A DNA stretch of 64,000 nucleotides from Clostridium ljungdahlii DSM 13528 (GCF_000143685.1 NC_014328.1:4402001-4466000), one strand, 5' to 3'; shown: positions 7,654-17,415, counted from the stretch's first letter. A program made the numbers and translations. Notes: generated by a model from the letters alone, not told the origin.

Positions 7654-8694
7654 CTAAAAAGCCTTATGAAGTTTATTCTTTACAATGTCTCTTCCTCTAT
7701 CAGAATTTAAAAATTGCCAGGTAGATTGTGGAACAATTTTCTCTATTACATCCATTCTACCTGCACATAAAAGCTTCCTTACCTTGGAAGCACTTATATA
7801 TTCTTCATTATACTTTTCTCTTTCAATTTCTACAACCTCTACATTATAGATAGGCATAATTTTTTTCAAGGTTTCATTATAAGTGCTAGTAACATCACAA
7901 TAAGGTTCCTTTCCTACAAATCTTTTTTTTATATTAAACCTCTTACAAATATACTTCCCAAATATGCCGCTGTCTATTTCTTCATAAGCCTGTAATCTTT
8001 CATCTGTTTTTTTTATGAAATAATTGGGGAATGTAGCTTGAGATATAATGTATTCTCCTGCTGGAATTACTTTAACATTTTTTAAATCTTGTGTTCCTGT
8101 TTTCACCATAGTATATCTATCAGAAAATGGGAAGTCAGATCTATCCTCCTCCACCAAAAACAATAAAACTTGATTACAGTTTTTTGCAGCTTCTTCTACC
8201 AAATACCTGTGTCCTTTTGTAAAAGGATTGCAATTCATCACTAAAGCAGTACTTTCTATATTATTGTCTATAGAATATTTTTCACTTATACTATCTAAAA
8301 ATTTATCTATATTATATATACCATACTCTAAAAGGGCAGCTTTTTCTGCTCTATATAAAAGTTTAAAGTTCAAAGAAGTAAACACATTGATTCTATCTGG
8401 TTTTGTAAATATAAAATTATGAAATATTCCTTCATTAAAACTCTTGTCAATTAAATGGGATATAAGTGATGAAGTTAAATTTTCCCCTCTCATGTCTTCT
8501 GACACTGCAAAACATTTGAATATGTTGCCTGCCTTAGAACAAGTTGCCTTTATGCTTCTATTATTGTCTCTAAGTACTACAGTGTAGTCTACATCTTCGT
8601 CCAGTGTTAAATCAAACTTTTGTAAAAAACAAATTACCTCATCTTTTTCCTGCTCCGAACTCAAATCTATACTTTCAAGGGATAAATCGTACAT
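7654..8694 (-). CDS. citC: [Citrate/citramalate lyase] ligase (acetate:SH-acyl-carrier ligase)
   Basis: Acetylates the thiol of the lyase acyl carrier protein using ATP and acetate, which activates the enzyme complex. An N-terminal GNAT-like region (GNIFKCFAVSEDMRGENLTSSLISHLI) is followed by a nucleotidyltransferase domain with the NPFTKGHRYLVEEAA active-site motif and the ISASKVRKLL motif near the C-terminus. I prefer the ATG at 8692-8694 (346 residues), which has GGAAGGA about 7 nt upstream; an upstream in-frame ATG at 8715 has no Shine-Dalgarno. Last of the citDEFC-type genes here. citX and citG, needed for the prosthetic group, are not in the window. Confidence 0.92.
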   Translation of the reverse strand: MYDLSLESIDLSSEQEKDEVICFLQKFDLTLDEDVDYTVVLRDNNRSIKATCSKAGNIFKCFAVSEDMRGENLTSSLISHLIDKSFNEGIFHNFIFTKPDRINVFTSLNFKLLYRAEKAALLEYGIYNIDKFLDSISEKYSIDNNIESTALVMNCNPFTKGHRYLVEEAAKNCNQVLLFLVEEDRSDFPFSDRYTMVKTGTQDLKNVKVIPAGEYIISQATFPNYFIKKTDERLQAYEEIDSGIFGKYICKRFNIKKRFVGKEPYCDVTSTYNETLKKIMPIYNVEVVEIEREKYNEEYISASKVRKLLCAGRMDVIEKIVPQSTWQFLNSDRGRDIVKNKLHKAF

Positions 8695-8727
8695 AACTTC
8701 ATCCTTCCTTCCCATCTTTTTGTAAAA

Positions 8728-10269
8728 TTAAGATATAACTTTTCTAACTACATCAATTACAGTTCCATCTCTATACTCAACTACTGCTACTATTTCATCA
8801 GAAGTTTTTATAGCCTCTGGTTTTCCTGTCATCTTCTCAGCTGTTTCCTTTAATTCTTCTATAGTCATAACTGGCAAATTAGCTTTCTTTAATTTTTCTA
8901 TTAAATCTTCTCTTTTTGGATTTACTGCTATTCCTCTATCTGTTACAACTACATCTATACTTTCTCCTGGTGTGGTTACTGTAGTTACCTTGTCCTTTAT
9001 TATTGGTAGTCTACCTTTTATAAGATTTGTAACAACTATGGCAAGCTTTGCTCCTGCTGCAGTATCGCTGTGTCCACCTGAACCACCCATTATCATACCA
9101 TCTGATCCTGTTGTTACATTTACATTAAAATCTGTATCTATTTCTGTAGCTCCTAGTATCATCACATCTAGATTATTTACTACTGAGCCTCTGTTATGTG
9201 GGTTTCCATACATAGAACCTGACATTGTCTGGTGTTTTGGATTGTCTCTATAAGATTCCACTGCTTTTAAGTCAAAACACTGTACATCAAAAATGTTTCT
9301 AAACAGTCCTTCTTGAAGCATATCAACTATATATCCTGTTATTCCTCCTGCTGCAAAACTGCCTGTAACTTCTTTTTTCTTCATTATATCTTTCAATTCC
9401 ATAGCTACTGCAAGAGAAGTTCCTCCTGCTCCTGTCTGAAAAGACATTCCTTCTTTTACAAGTCCTGATGCTTCTATTACCTTTGAAGCCATCTTTGCTA
9501 TTTTAAGTCCTACAGGATCTTTTGTTATCCTGGTAGTTCCTGATACTATTCCTTCAGGGTTCCCTATGGAATCCATTTTTACTACATAATCTACATATTC
9601 CTGACTTATTTCTATTGGACATGCAGGATAAGGTACTAAGTTATCTGTAACTGCTACAACTGTATCTGCATACTGGGCATCTGCTATTGCATATCCGAGA
9701 GATCCACAAGCAGATTTTCCATATACTCCATTTATATTTCCATAGGTATCTGCTGTAGGTGCACCAATAAATGCCACATCTATATGAAGATCACCACTTT
9801 CAATTGCCCTTGGTCTTCCACCATGAGTCATCATGATTGAAGGTTTCTTTGAATACCCTTTTGATATTGCTTCTGCTACTGGCCCTGATATATAATCCGC
9901 TATAATCTGGGTAACTACTCCATTTTTCATATGCTCTACCAGCGGTTCATGTATTGGAAATATACTACTTGCTGCTACAGTTATATCCTTTATTCCTCTT
10001 TTGGCAAGTGCATATATTACATTGTTAAGTACAAAATCTCCATTTCTCAAATGGTGGTGAAATGACACAGTCATCCCATCCTTTAATTCTATCTTATCAA
10101 GTACTTCATCTATACTATTTAATACCTTATCTTCTCCAGGTTTTACACTTTTTATTTTTACTCCTGCCTTTTCTCTTAATCCATAGTTTGCAAAGGCACC
10201 TTCAAAAGGCTTTACCTTGCCATAACCTTCTATGTAATCAGGAATTTCTCTTCCAACTGAATTTTTCAC
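8728..10269 (-). CDS. citF: Citrate (or citramalate) lyase alpha subunit, acetyl-ACP:citrate ACP transferase
   Basis: A 513-residue alpha chain that swaps the acetyl group on the carrier protein for citrate or, in this context, more likely (S)-citramalate. The N-terminus has the CitF signature GREIPDYIEGYGKVKPFEGAF. Conserved blocks include SFHHHLRNGDFVLN, MMTHGGRPRAIESGDLHIDVAFIGAPT and GGSGGHSDTAAGAKLAIVV. It is full length. It lies between citE and citC with short gaps in one transcription unit. The mesaconase genes just upstream supply citramalate, which argues for citramalate lyase; homology alone cannot separate the two. Confidence 0.93.
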   Translation of the reverse strand: MKNSVGREIPDYIEGYGKVKPFEGAFANYGLREKAGVKIKSVKPGEDKVLNSIDEVLDKIELKDGMTVSFHHHLRNGDFVLNNVIYALAKRGIKDITVAASSIFPIHEPLVEHMKNGVVTQIIADYISGPVAEAISKGYSKKPSIMMTHGGRPRAIESGDLHIDVAFIGAPTADTYGNINGVYGKSACGSLGYAIADAQYADTVVAVTDNLVPYPACPIEISQEYVDYVVKMDSIGNPEGIVSGTTRITKDPVGLKIAKMASKVIEASGLVKEGMSFQTGAGGTSLAVAMELKDIMKKKEVTGSFAAGGITGYIVDMLQEGLFRNIFDVQCFDLKAVESYRDNPKHQTMSGSMYGNPHNRGSVVNNLDVMILGATEIDTDFNVNVTTGSDGMIMGGSGGHSDTAAGAKLAIVVTNLIKGRLPIIKDKVTTVTTPGESIDVVVTDRGIAVNPKREDLIEKLKKANLPVMTIEELKETAEKMTGKPEAIKTSDEIVAVVEYRDGTVIDVVRKVIS

Positions 10270-10333
10270 TGTAATCCCTCATTTCTACTTATTATTCTCA
10301 ATTTATCTAATTAAATAAACAGAATTTTTGGCA

Positions 10334-11206
10334 TCAGATAAATCCAAGTAATTTTGCTAGTTCTACAGTAGTTACTGCTCTGCTTATTACTGGGGCATCT
10401 ACCATTTTCCCATCTAACGAAAATACTCCAAGTCCTTTTTGTTGTGCTTCATCTCTTGCTTTTAGCACTCTAACAGCATGGTCTATTTCTTCTTTTGCAG
10501 GTGCAAATACTTCATGTATACTGTCAATTTGCCTTGGATTTATAGCTGCCTTTCCTGTAAATCCTAACTTTTTCGCTGTTGTTGTATCTTTTTTCAATCC
10601 TTCATAATCATTTGTATCTGTAAATGGTGTATCTATAGCATCTACCCTAGCTGCCCTACAAGCTGTAGAAACTCTATTTCTTGCGTAGAATATTTCCTGA
10701 CCTTCCTTTGTTCTCTTTATTCCAAAATCAGAAGTCAAATCCTCTGCTCCTAAGAGTACAGCTGCCACTCTTTTTGATGAGTTTATTATGTTATATACGT
10801 TTTCAAGTCCATAAGCAGTTTCAACTATAGGTATTAATTTTATTGAACCTTTTTCAAATGATTCTTCTTCCTCTATGCCAGTTAATATTTTATCTATTTC
10901 TTCTAATTGTTTTTCAGTTGCCTTTGGAATCATTAGCGAATCAGGTTTAACTCTAGCTATAGTATCTATATCCTTTGGTCCATATTCTGTATCTAAAGGA
11001 TTTACCCTAACTACAAGTTCTACCTTAGAATAATCTACATTGCAAATGGCTTCTTTTACAAGCAATCTTGCACTATCTTTTTCTGTAAGACTTACTGCAT
11101 CTTCCAAATCAAGTATGACAGAATCTGCTCCAAGTATAGGTGCATTTTGAAGCATACCTGGATTGTTTCCTGGCATAAAAAGCATTGTTCTTCTCAATTT
11201 TTTCAT
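10334..11206 (-). CDS. citE: Citrate/citramalate lyase beta subunit
   Basis: A 290-residue CitE-type lyase that cleaves the acyl-ACP thioester: citramalyl-ACP to pyruvate, or citryl-ACP to oxaloacetate, plus acetyl-ACP. Motifs: LRRTMLFMPGNNPGML at the N-terminus, DSVILDLEDAV with metal-binding acids, LIPIVETAYGLENV, and AVLLGAEDLTSDFG. I start at ATG 11204-11206, which has GAGAGGTG 6 nt upstream; a GTG three codons earlier overlaps that site. It follows citD by 13 nt. Confidence 0.94.
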   Translation of the reverse strand: MKKLRRTMLFMPGNNPGMLQNAPILGADSVILDLEDAVSLTEKDSARLLVKEAICNVDYSKVELVVRVNPLDTEYGPKDIDTIARVKPDSLMIPKATEKQLEEIDKILTGIEEEESFEKGSIKLIPIVETAYGLENVYNIINSSKRVAAVLLGAEDLTSDFGIKRTKEGQEIFYARNRVSTACRAARVDAIDTPFTDTNDYEGLKKDTTTAKKLGFTGKAAINPRQIDSIHEVFAPAKEEIDHAVRVLKARDEAQQKGLGVFSLDGKMVDAPVISRAVTTVELAKLLGFI

Positions 11207-11219
11207 TACAATCACCTCT

Positions 11220-11483
11220 CTATAATGCTCTTCTCAAAGCTGTTTCAACTCTTGCTTTAATAGTATAGTCCAGTGCTCCCTTGTCCTGAGCTTTTATCAC
11301 TGCACTTTTTACTCCCAGTTCATTTACTTTATCTAATATGGTCTTTTTTATTTGTTTTCCAAATTGTTTCATAACTACACTCTCAAGTTCAAGTTCTATA
11401 CCATCCTTGTCATTTGGCATTACCATAATGAGTATATCATTTGACTCAAGAGTGCCTGCCTTTGCTGGTTTATTTATTTTCAT
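11220..11483 (-). CDS. citD: Citrate/citramalate lyase acyl carrier protein (gamma subunit)
   Basis: An 87-residue carrier. The conserved Ser14 in AGTLESNDILIMV is the attachment site of the 2'-(5''-triphosphoribosyl)-3'-dephospho-CoA prosthetic group. It is slightly shorter than the roughly 98-residue enterobacterial CitD. The start has TAAGGAGGTAG upstream. First of the citDEFC cluster, 90 nt after fumB. Loading of its prosthetic group needs CitG and CitX, which must be encoded elsewhere. Confidence 0.93.
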   Translation of the reverse strand: MKINKPAKAGTLESNDILIMVMPNDKDGIELELESVVMKQFGKQIKKTILDKVNELGVKSAVIKAQDKGALDYTIKARVETALRRAL

Positions 11484-11573
11484 AAAATGCTACCTCCTTA
11501 AAATATGGATTATCCTGCATAATTGCAACATAATCCACATCAATTGTTTGCTTCTAAAATCTATCAATGAATC

Positions 11574-12146
11574 CTACTTAGACTGGTCCACAGAGTCCAA
11601 GTACTCTTTTCGTCCTGATTCATATAAATTATTGCCCTCTGAATCTATTACTACAATTACAGGTAAGTCTTTTACTTCTAATTTTCTTATAGCTTCAGAA
11701 TCCAAATCTTCATAAGCTACTACTTCTGCTTTCTTTATGGATTTTGCTACAAGTGCTGCAGCCCCGCCTATTGCAGCAAAGTAAACAGCTTTATTTTTCT
11801 TCATGGATTCTATAACTTCTTTTGAACGAAGGCCTTTTCCTATCATTCCCTTTAAACCTATATCAAGCAGTCTTGGTGCAAATGGATCCATTCTATAACT
11901 ACTTGTTGGTCCTGCTGAACCTATTACATGGCCTGGTTTTGCAGGACTTGGTCCTGCGTAATATATTATTTCATCTTTTACATTTATAGGAAGTGATTTA
12001 CCTTCATCTAATAATTCAACTAATCTCTTATGAGCAGCATCTCTAGCAGTATATATTGTCCCTGATATTAAAACACTATCCCCTGCTTTTAAAGTTTTAA
12101 CCTTTTCTTCCGTTAACGGAGTAGTTATCTTTTTTTCCATATACAT
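11574..12146 (-). CDS. fumB: Class I fumarase/mesaconase beta subunit
   Basis: A 190-residue C-terminal subunit of a two-component Fe-S hydro-lyase. Conserved blocks are GTIYTARDAAHKRL, YYAGPSPAKPGHVIGSAGPT with SSYRMDPFAPRLLD following, GMIGKG, and AIGGAAALVA. Paired with the alpha subunit upstream it should hydrate mesaconate to (S)-citramalate, given its place between methylaspartate ammonia-lyase and citramalate-lyase genes; fumarate hydration is also possible. The first ATG (12144-12146) directly follows a hairpin that separates it from the Shine-Dalgarno; ATG 12140 is two codons downstream. Confidence 0.92.
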   Translation of the reverse strand: MYMEKKITTPLTEEKVKTLKAGDSVLISGTIYTARDAAHKRLVELLDEGKSLPINVKDEIIYYAGPSPAKPGHVIGSAGPTSSYRMDPFAPRLLDIGLKGMIGKGLRSKEVIESMKKNKAVYFAAIGGAAALVAKSIKKAEVVAYEDLDSEAIRKLEVKDLPVIVVIDSEGNNLYESGRKEYLDSVDQSK

Positions 12147-12180
12147 GCCGTTAAATAAAACGGCTTTTCAACTCCTCTCT
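12147..12180 (-). promoter_or_regulatory. Shine-Dalgarno separated from the fumB start by a hairpin
   Basis: On the minus strand AGAGAGGAGTTGAAAA (12165-12180) is followed by GCCGTT-TTATTT-AACGGC (12147-12164) and then directly by ATG. The linear spacing is too long for initiation, but folding the 6-bp hairpin brings the site to about 8 nt from the ATG. The same 16 bases and a CCGTTA/TAACGG hairpin precede rplM at 25592-25625. Confidence 0.7.
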
Positions 12181-12203
12181 GAATTTCAACTTGAAATTTA
12201 ATA

Positions 12204-13046
12204 TTACAATTCTATTTCCTTATGTCTTGTAACGTGACAATTTATATTTACGGCTACAGGTAATCCTGCTATATGGGTAGGATAAGTTTCTATATTTACT
12301 GCAAGAGCTGTAGTCTTTCCCCCTAGTCCTTGAGGTCCTATACCAAGGAGATTTATTTTGTCTAAAAGTTCATTTTCTAAATCTGAATAAAACTTATTTT
12401 TATTTCTTTCAGATAATGGTCTTACAAGAGCTTTCTTTGCAAGATTTGCAGCCTTGTCAAAAGTTCCTCCTATACCTACTCCTACAACCATAGGAGGACA
12501 TGGATTTGGTCCTGCGTCCTTTACTACTTTTATTACAAAATCTTTAACACCCTTAAGACCATCTGCTGGTTTAAGCATTTTTATCTGACTCATATTTTCT
12601 GATCCAAATCCTTTAGGAGCCACTTTTATGTTAAGTTTATCTCCTGGAACTATTTCATAATATATTACTGCAGGAGTATTGTCCTTAGTATTAACTCTAT
12701 TTATAGGATCAGAGACTACAGATTTTCTTAAATACCCTTCTACATACCCCTGGCCTACTCCCTTATTTATTGCGTCTTCTAAACTTCCTCCTACTATATG
12801 AACATCCTGGCCAATTGTTATAAATACACAAGCCATTCCTGTATCTTGACACATAGGCACATCTTCATTTTTAGATATATCTATATTTTCAAGTATTTTA
12901 CCTAAAATGTCTTTTGCAGTAGGCCATTTTTCGTCCTCTTCACATTCTTTTATCTTTTTCTTAACATCCTCCGAAAGATAATAATTGGCATCTATACAGA
13001 GATTTCTAACAGCTTTAGTTATAGTGGATACATCTACTTCTCTCAT
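12204..13046 (-). CDS. fumA: Class I fumarase/mesaconase alpha subunit
   Basis: A 280-residue N-terminal subunit carrying the 4Fe-4S ligands: Cys in [11 protein letters not shown] (about 63-73), Cys in [17 protein letters not shown] (about 175-191), plus a C-terminal Cys near [14 protein letters not shown]. Sequence also shows [13 protein letters not shown] and [16 protein letters not shown]. With fumB it forms the hydro-lyase expected to convert mesaconate to citramalate. It has its own promoter (13095-13124) and is preceded by a hairpin after the ammonia-lyase gene. AAGGAG lies about 10 nt before the ATG. Confidence 0.93.
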   Translation of the reverse strand: MREVDVSTITKAVRNLCIDANYYLSEDVKKKIKECEEDEKWPTAKDILGKILENIDISKNEDVPMCQDTGMACVFITIGQDVHIVGGSLEDAINKGVGQGYVEGYLRKSVVSDPINRVNTKDNTPAVIYYEIVPGDKLNIKVAPKGFGSENMSQIKMLKPADGLKGVKDFVIKVVKDAGPNPCPPMVVGVGIGGTFDKAANLAKKALVRPLSERNKNKFYSDLENELLDKINLLGIGPQGLGGKTTALAVNIETYPTHIAGLPVAVNINCHVTRHKEIEL

Positions 13047-13094
13047 AATTTAACACCATTCTCCTTAATTGTATTTTTAATGTATAACAAGCTC

Positions 13095-13124
13095 ATTATA
13101 TAAGGTTTTAAAGCAAAAAATCAA
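13095..13124 (-). promoter_or_regulatory. Promoter of the fumA-fumB-citDEFC unit
   Basis: Minus-strand TTGATT (13119-13124) and a perfect TATAAT (13095-13100) with 18-bp spacing, about 50 nt upstream of the fumA start. It would let the second half of the pathway be transcribed separately from glmS-mal. Confidence 0.65.
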
Positions 13125-13203
13125 CTCGTTTTACGTATACTAATTTTTAATTACTAAAATATATCTAAAAGTTAATAAAACATATTTTAGGTCCAATAAA
13201 GTA

Positions 13204-13242
13204 TATATGAAAAGGCAGTTTAAAAAACCGCCTTTTCATATA
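13204..13242. terminator. Hairpin between mal and fumA
   Basis: The arms TATATGAAAAGGC and GCCTTTTCATATA pair perfectly over 13 bp around a 13-nt loop that contains a T6 run on the minus strand. It sits just after the mal stop codon. The U-tract after the stem is poor, so termination may be partial. Confidence 0.65.
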
Positions 13243-13246
13243 TTTT

Positions 13247-14488
13247 CTATTTTCTTCTATTTACTAATGCAACTACTCTATTCATTTCATTATTAACTAT
13301 CATATATCCTTCATCTACACCCATACCTGGTTTTGCAAGAACTTGTTTTGCACCGCAAGCCATTCCTATGTTAGTTGTAACTTCTGCGGATCTGTTTGTT
13401 TCATTACAAGTTCCTCCACAATAAGCTCCCATATCATGATCTTTACAATACATGATAGCATCAGCTATATTGTTAACTCCACCTAAATCCGGAGTTTTTA
13501 TTTGAACCATATGACCTGCTTTATTATCTGTAAAGAATTTAACATCATCTACTGTATTACACCATTCATCTGCTACTAATTCTGCATCTATTTTTCTACT
13601 ATCTATCTCTGCTCTCAAATCCCTTAGAGCTTCCATCTGTTTTTGTCTATCTTCTACATCCATTGGTCCTTCAATTCTCAAATGGAATGGATTTGCTGCT
13701 TCTGCAAGTGAAGCTATATAGTCAGCCATAGCTTTTGTATCATATTTAAAGGCAATACCTATAGTTCCATATACATCAATGTGGAATATTGGGCTGTAAT
13801 CTTTAGAAGTTCTAAGTTCTATTACTCTATTTCTAAGCCACTTAACATATTCTAAAAGTTTTTCTCCATGCATTCCAAGTTTTTCTTCTACATTGTTTAT
13901 AAGGGCATGTGGCATAACATCTGCACCTTTTATTATCATCTTGTCTACATTATCATATCTATCATCACCGGATTGTGTAAATATTGGAACTCTCTTTATT
14001 TCACCTTTTGGATTATATTCATTTCTTATAACTTCTGCCATTGTTATTTTCTTTGATTTTGCTACAGCATCTAATATAGCTTGTGTTATACCATATCTTA
14101 TAGCTGTATGAAGTCTCTTACCATTTACCTTCATACTATCAAATTCTTCTGCTAATGACTTAAACTCGTTTAATTCTCTTCCTATTAATTTGGGAGCTAT
14201 TTCCTTTTCTATAACTGGTATAAAATCTTTAGCTAAAAATAATGGATCTCTTCCACCTGCACCTGAATATTGAACAGCAGCACAATCACCATAAGCTACC
14301 TGTCCATCTTCTAGTACTAGCATTACGGATATAGCTTCTCCTGCCTGTCTAACTTTAGCAAATCCATCTGTTACAGGTTCGCCCACATAAGTAAATCCAT
14401 TATGTTTAGCTCCTTTTTTTATAGCTCTCTGATCATCAAAATAAAATCCTGTTTTTCCTTCTGAGCAAATTACGTCAACTATTTTCAT
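13247..14488 (-). CDS. mal: Methylaspartate ammonia-lyase
   Basis: Converts (2S,3S)-3-methylaspartate to mesaconate and ammonia. A 413-residue enolase-superfamily enzyme, the same length as the C. tetanomorphum protein. Catalytic residues are in register: His194 in VMPHALINN, Lys331 in MVQIKTPDLGG, and metal ligands Asp238 (FHIDVYG), Glu273 (RIEGPMD) and Asp307 (VADEWC). Start is ATG with AAGGAGG about 7 nt upstream. It follows glmE by 35 nt and ends at a hairpin, so it closes the glmS-glmL-glmE-mal transcription unit. Confidence 0.97.
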   Translation of the reverse strand: MKIVDVICSEGKTGFYFDDQRAIKKGAKHNGFTYVGEPVTDGFAKVRQAGEAISVMLVLEDGQVAYGDCAAVQYSGAGGRDPLFLAKDFIPVIEKEIAPKLIGRELNEFKSLAEEFDSMKVNGKRLHTAIRYGITQAILDAVAKSKKITMAEVIRNEYNPKGEIKRVPIFTQSGDDRYDNVDKMIIKGADVMPHALINNVEEKLGMHGEKLLEYVKWLRNRVIELRTSKDYSPIFHIDVYGTIGIAFKYDTKAMADYIASLAEAANPFHLRIEGPMDVEDRQKQMEALRDLRAEIDSRKIDAELVADEWCNTVDDVKFFTDNKAGHMVQIKTPDLGGVNNIADAIMYCKDHDMGAYCGGTCNETNRSAEVTTNIGMACGAKQVLAKPGMGVDEGYMIVNNEMNRVVALVNRRK

Positions 14489-14523
14489 TTTAAGTCCTCC
14501 TTGAAAATTAAACTGTTTTTTAA

Positions 14524-15981
14524 TTATTTTTCTTTTGGTCTTCCTATAAGTACTCCCTGTCCAACTGCAAATATATCATCTATAGTCATTTGAAAGCTTA
14601 CTTCTCTATTTTCAAATTTTCCTCTTTCCTGTAACTTTCTCTGATTAAAGTCTTTTAATTCCTGACTAAAAGGAACATTTCCAAAGTGCAAATATCTAAC
14701 TGCTCCTGTATTATCTCTTGCTGGCATCATCTTGCCTGCATTATATTTACTTGGTGCAAATGGTACATCTATAACTCCAGTTTCAAATGCTTTTACTGTT
14801 CCTACAGCTAAATCTCCCTTTCCAAGTTCAAATACTTTATCCAATATGCATTTTACTTCTGCTTTAATTACTGATATTTCATCTTCCAGATCTTTTGACA
14901 TAGGAAGTCTCTGTCCACTTAACATATTTAAAGCCATTTTTGTAGCTTTTATTCCTGCTGCATTAGCTTCTTTGGTAGGGATTCCTATAGCTTCATGAGG
15001 TGTCTTAACTATAACTTTTGTTGCTCCTGCAAGGGCTGCTGTAGCCGCTCCTGTAGATATAACTCCAAAAGCTTTTGCTTCATCTGCAGGGAATCCTCCC
15101 ATCCACTGATGAAATACTGTAGTTATATAAACATCATTGTATCCGTACTTTTTCAAATATTCATCTATCTGCTGCTCTAATGCTTTCATAGCTGCTACAT
15201 CCTGAATTACATTACCACACTCACCATATCCTACAGTTATATTCTTAACACCCTGTTCTGCTGCAAGTAACCCCTCTATTATAGCTACTGCATTTGAAGT
15301 ACTTGGTGGTACTAATGTTCCTGTAAGCGGTCCAAACGGTTCTCTATTTATGGATACTCCATTTTCTTCATAGAACCCAACTAATCTATCACAATACTGC
15401 CAATCTACAAGTGACTTAGCTATTGAAACATTCTTTGCATAAGGCACATTATAGGATATACATCCTCCTTCATTTGAAGTAAATCCACCTGCATGAATTA
15501 TTTCTGCTAAAAGTCTTGAATCTGGAGTACCATGTCTAGCCTGTACTGGTAAATCCAATGCTTCTACTACTTGTCTGCATCCCTTGACTCCGTGATTTAC
15601 TCCTGGGAATCCATTTAAAAGTGACCTTCCCTGAGATTTACTTTCTTTTATACCTACTTCACATTCATCATATCTATTTTGTCTCGTATAACTATCTATA
15701 GTTGTTGGAAGGAGATCAGCTCCTCCTTCATCTTGTAAATGTTTTAATAATTTAATATGATCATCTATAAGTGCAACTCCAGCTCTTGGTTGAGCTAAAG
15801 TAATTCCCTGTTCTTTTGCCTTTATTAACTTTTTAGGGAAGCTTTTATGCTCAGGCAATTTCTTTAAATAATCTACTGCTTCCTTAAGATCAACTTCCTT
15901 ACCTGTTGGCCATTGACTTAAAACTTCTTCTCTAACTTTAAAAAATTGTTCTTCTGACCATTTTTTATTTTTAAGTTCCAT
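14524..15981 (-). CDS. glmE: Glutamate mutase epsilon subunit
   Basis: Large catalytic subunit (485 residues) of the adenosylcobalamin-dependent glutamate mutase, which interconverts (S)-glutamate and (2S,3S)-3-methylaspartate. Family blocks visible: [18 protein letters not shown] near the N-terminus, [27 protein letters not shown] (start near residue 165), [18 protein letters not shown], and [19 protein letters not shown]. It works as a heterotetramer with GlmS, whose gene is two upstream. Full length, no missing motif. The gene lies 21 nt after glmL. Confidence 0.97.
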   Translation of the reverse strand: MELKNKKWSEEQFFKVREEVLSQWPTGKEVDLKEAVDYLKKLPEHKSFPKKLIKAKEQGITLAQPRAGVALIDDHIKLLKHLQDEGGADLLPTTIDSYTRQNRYDECEVGIKESKSQGRSLLNGFPGVNHGVKGCRQVVEALDLPVQARHGTPDSRLLAEIIHAGGFTSNEGGCISYNVPYAKNVSIAKSLVDWQYCDRLVGFYEENGVSINREPFGPLTGTLVPPSTSNAVAIIEGLLAAEQGVKNITVGYGECGNVIQDVAAMKALEQQIDEYLKKYGYNDVYITTVFHQWMGGFPADEAKAFGVISTGAATAALAGATKVIVKTPHEAIGIPTKEANAAGIKATKMALNMLSGQRLPMSKDLEDEISVIKAEVKCILDKVFELGKGDLAVGTVKAFETGVIDVPFAPSKYNAGKMMPARDNTGAVRYLHFGNVPFSQELKDFNQRKLQERGKFENREVSFQMTIDDIFAVGQGVLIGRPKEK

Positions 15982-16002
15982 ATCTTTACCCCCTTATATT
16001 TT

Positions 16003-17415
16003 CTATTTTGTTATACAACATATTTTTTTAGTGTTAACTAAATATTTTTTCATTATTCTAACTGCTATATCCGGATACTCTTCTGAAAGCAGTCCCATAG
16101 CAGATAATATATAACTTCTATCTATTAAATACTCTGGATTCTTTGGCTTCAAATGCATAGGATCTTCTGTAGTAAAAATTCCCGCTTTTAATATTTCTTC
16201 AGGATTCTCACTATGAACCAATACTCCACCTGTTCCTATGAGGTATTTGGTATTCAAAAGATCTTTTCCTATCTGAGAATATACAACTCCACAAGGGGTA
16301 TACACACTAGTTAAAACTCCAACATGTCTTTCCATAGCCATTTCCGTAGCTACCTTTGCCATTGCTTCATCAAATTTTATATCTCTTTCATTATCAGGAA
16401 TCATTTTTATATTTTCACTTCTATATTTACAGCCAGCCTCTATATCTATGCTTTTATCATCTAAATATTTGAGTACCCGTTTAGTACTGGCAGCTTCCCA
16501 CAAGGACACTGCGGAATATCTCATTCCCAGATCTCCTTCTACAGTTCTCTTTGCAAAAGGCTCCTGTAATCCTCTTAAAGTCACTGCTGGTTTTGTAGGC
16601 TCTCCGTCAGCCAAAGAATGTACATCCGTAGTAGCTCCACCTATATCCACTACTACTAAATCACCTATACCCTCTTCTTTATCACTTCCAAGGCTCAAAG
16701 TTTTAGCAGCTTTCAATACAGCAGCTGGTGTAGGCATAAGGATGCCATTTATATAGTTTTCAGCATTTTTCATACCTTTGGCTTCAACTATTTTTTCCAT
16801 GAATATTTTTCTTATTTCTTCCCTAGCTGGTTCAACATTCAAAGTATTTAGCTTAGGCATTACATTTTCAGCTACTTTATAAAACATTCCTGCATCTTCT
16901 AATATTTTTGATATTTCATCTTCTGCTACTTTATTTCCTGCTACAACTATAGGAATGTCCATTCCACTTTTAGCTAGCAATTTAGCATTGCCAATTATGC
17001 ACTCTTTATTTCCACCATCTGTTCCACCGGCTAAAAGTATCATGTCTGGCTTTGAATTTTTTATCTCTTCCATTTCTTTTGAACTCAAATCATAACTATA
17101 AACATGCATAACTCTTGCTCCAGCACCAAGTGCTGCTCTTTTAGCAGCTTCAGCAGTAAGCTCTGGTACAAGGCCTATAGCAACCATTTTTAGTCCACCT
17201 GCAGCAGACGAGCATGCTAGTTTTTTTACAAAATCAACTTTTTTATCTTTTAATTTACTTTGTAATTCTGCATAGGCTTTGTTAAAACCTATCATTATGT
17301 CATCTTCCACTGTAGTTATAGCTTTAGCTGTGCCTAAAATCACTTCATTTTCTATATCTACAGCTGTCAACTTTGTATAGGTACTTCCAAAATCTATAAG
17401 CAAATATCCTTTCAT
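16003..17415 (-). CDS. glmL: GlmL/MutL, probable reactivating factor of glutamate mutase
   Basis: A 470-residue ASKHA (actin-like ATPase) protein. Phosphate-binding signatures: DFGSTYTKLTAVD at residues 8-20, ILLAGGTDGGN, and VVDIGGATTDVHSL. GlmL is encoded between the two mutase subunits in clostridia and is thought to exchange inactive for active cobalamin, like diol-dehydratase reactivases. Spacing is 49 nt from glmS and 21 nt to glmE. Confidence 0.93.
   Translation of the reverse strand: MKGYLLIDFGSTYTKLTAVDIENEVILGTAKAITTVEDDIMIGFNKAYAELQSKLKDKKVDFVKKLACSSAAGGLKMVAIGLVPELTAEAAKRAALGAGARVMHVYSYDLSSKEMEEIKNSKPDMILLAGGTDGGNKECIIGNAKLLAKSGMDIPIVVAGNKVAEDEISKILEDAGMFYKVAENVMPKLNTLNVEPAREEIRKIFMEKIVEAKGMKNAENYINGILMPTPAAVLKAAKTLSLGSDKEEGIGDLVVVDIGGATTDVHSLADGEPTKPAVTLRGLQEPFAKRTVEGDLGMRYSAVSLWEAASTKRVLKYLDDKSIDIEAGCKYRSENIKMIPDNERDIKFDEAMAKVATEMAMERHVGVLTSVYTPCGVVYSQIGKDLLNTKYLIGTGGVLVHSENPEEILKAGIFTTEDPMHLKPKNPEYLIDRSYILSAMGLLSEEYPDIAVRIMKKYLVNTKKICCITK

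Noticed and set aside
8695..8715. Longer citC start (MGRKDEV...)
   Set aside because: The upstream ATG lacks an SD, and its codons contain the SD of the next in-frame ATG.
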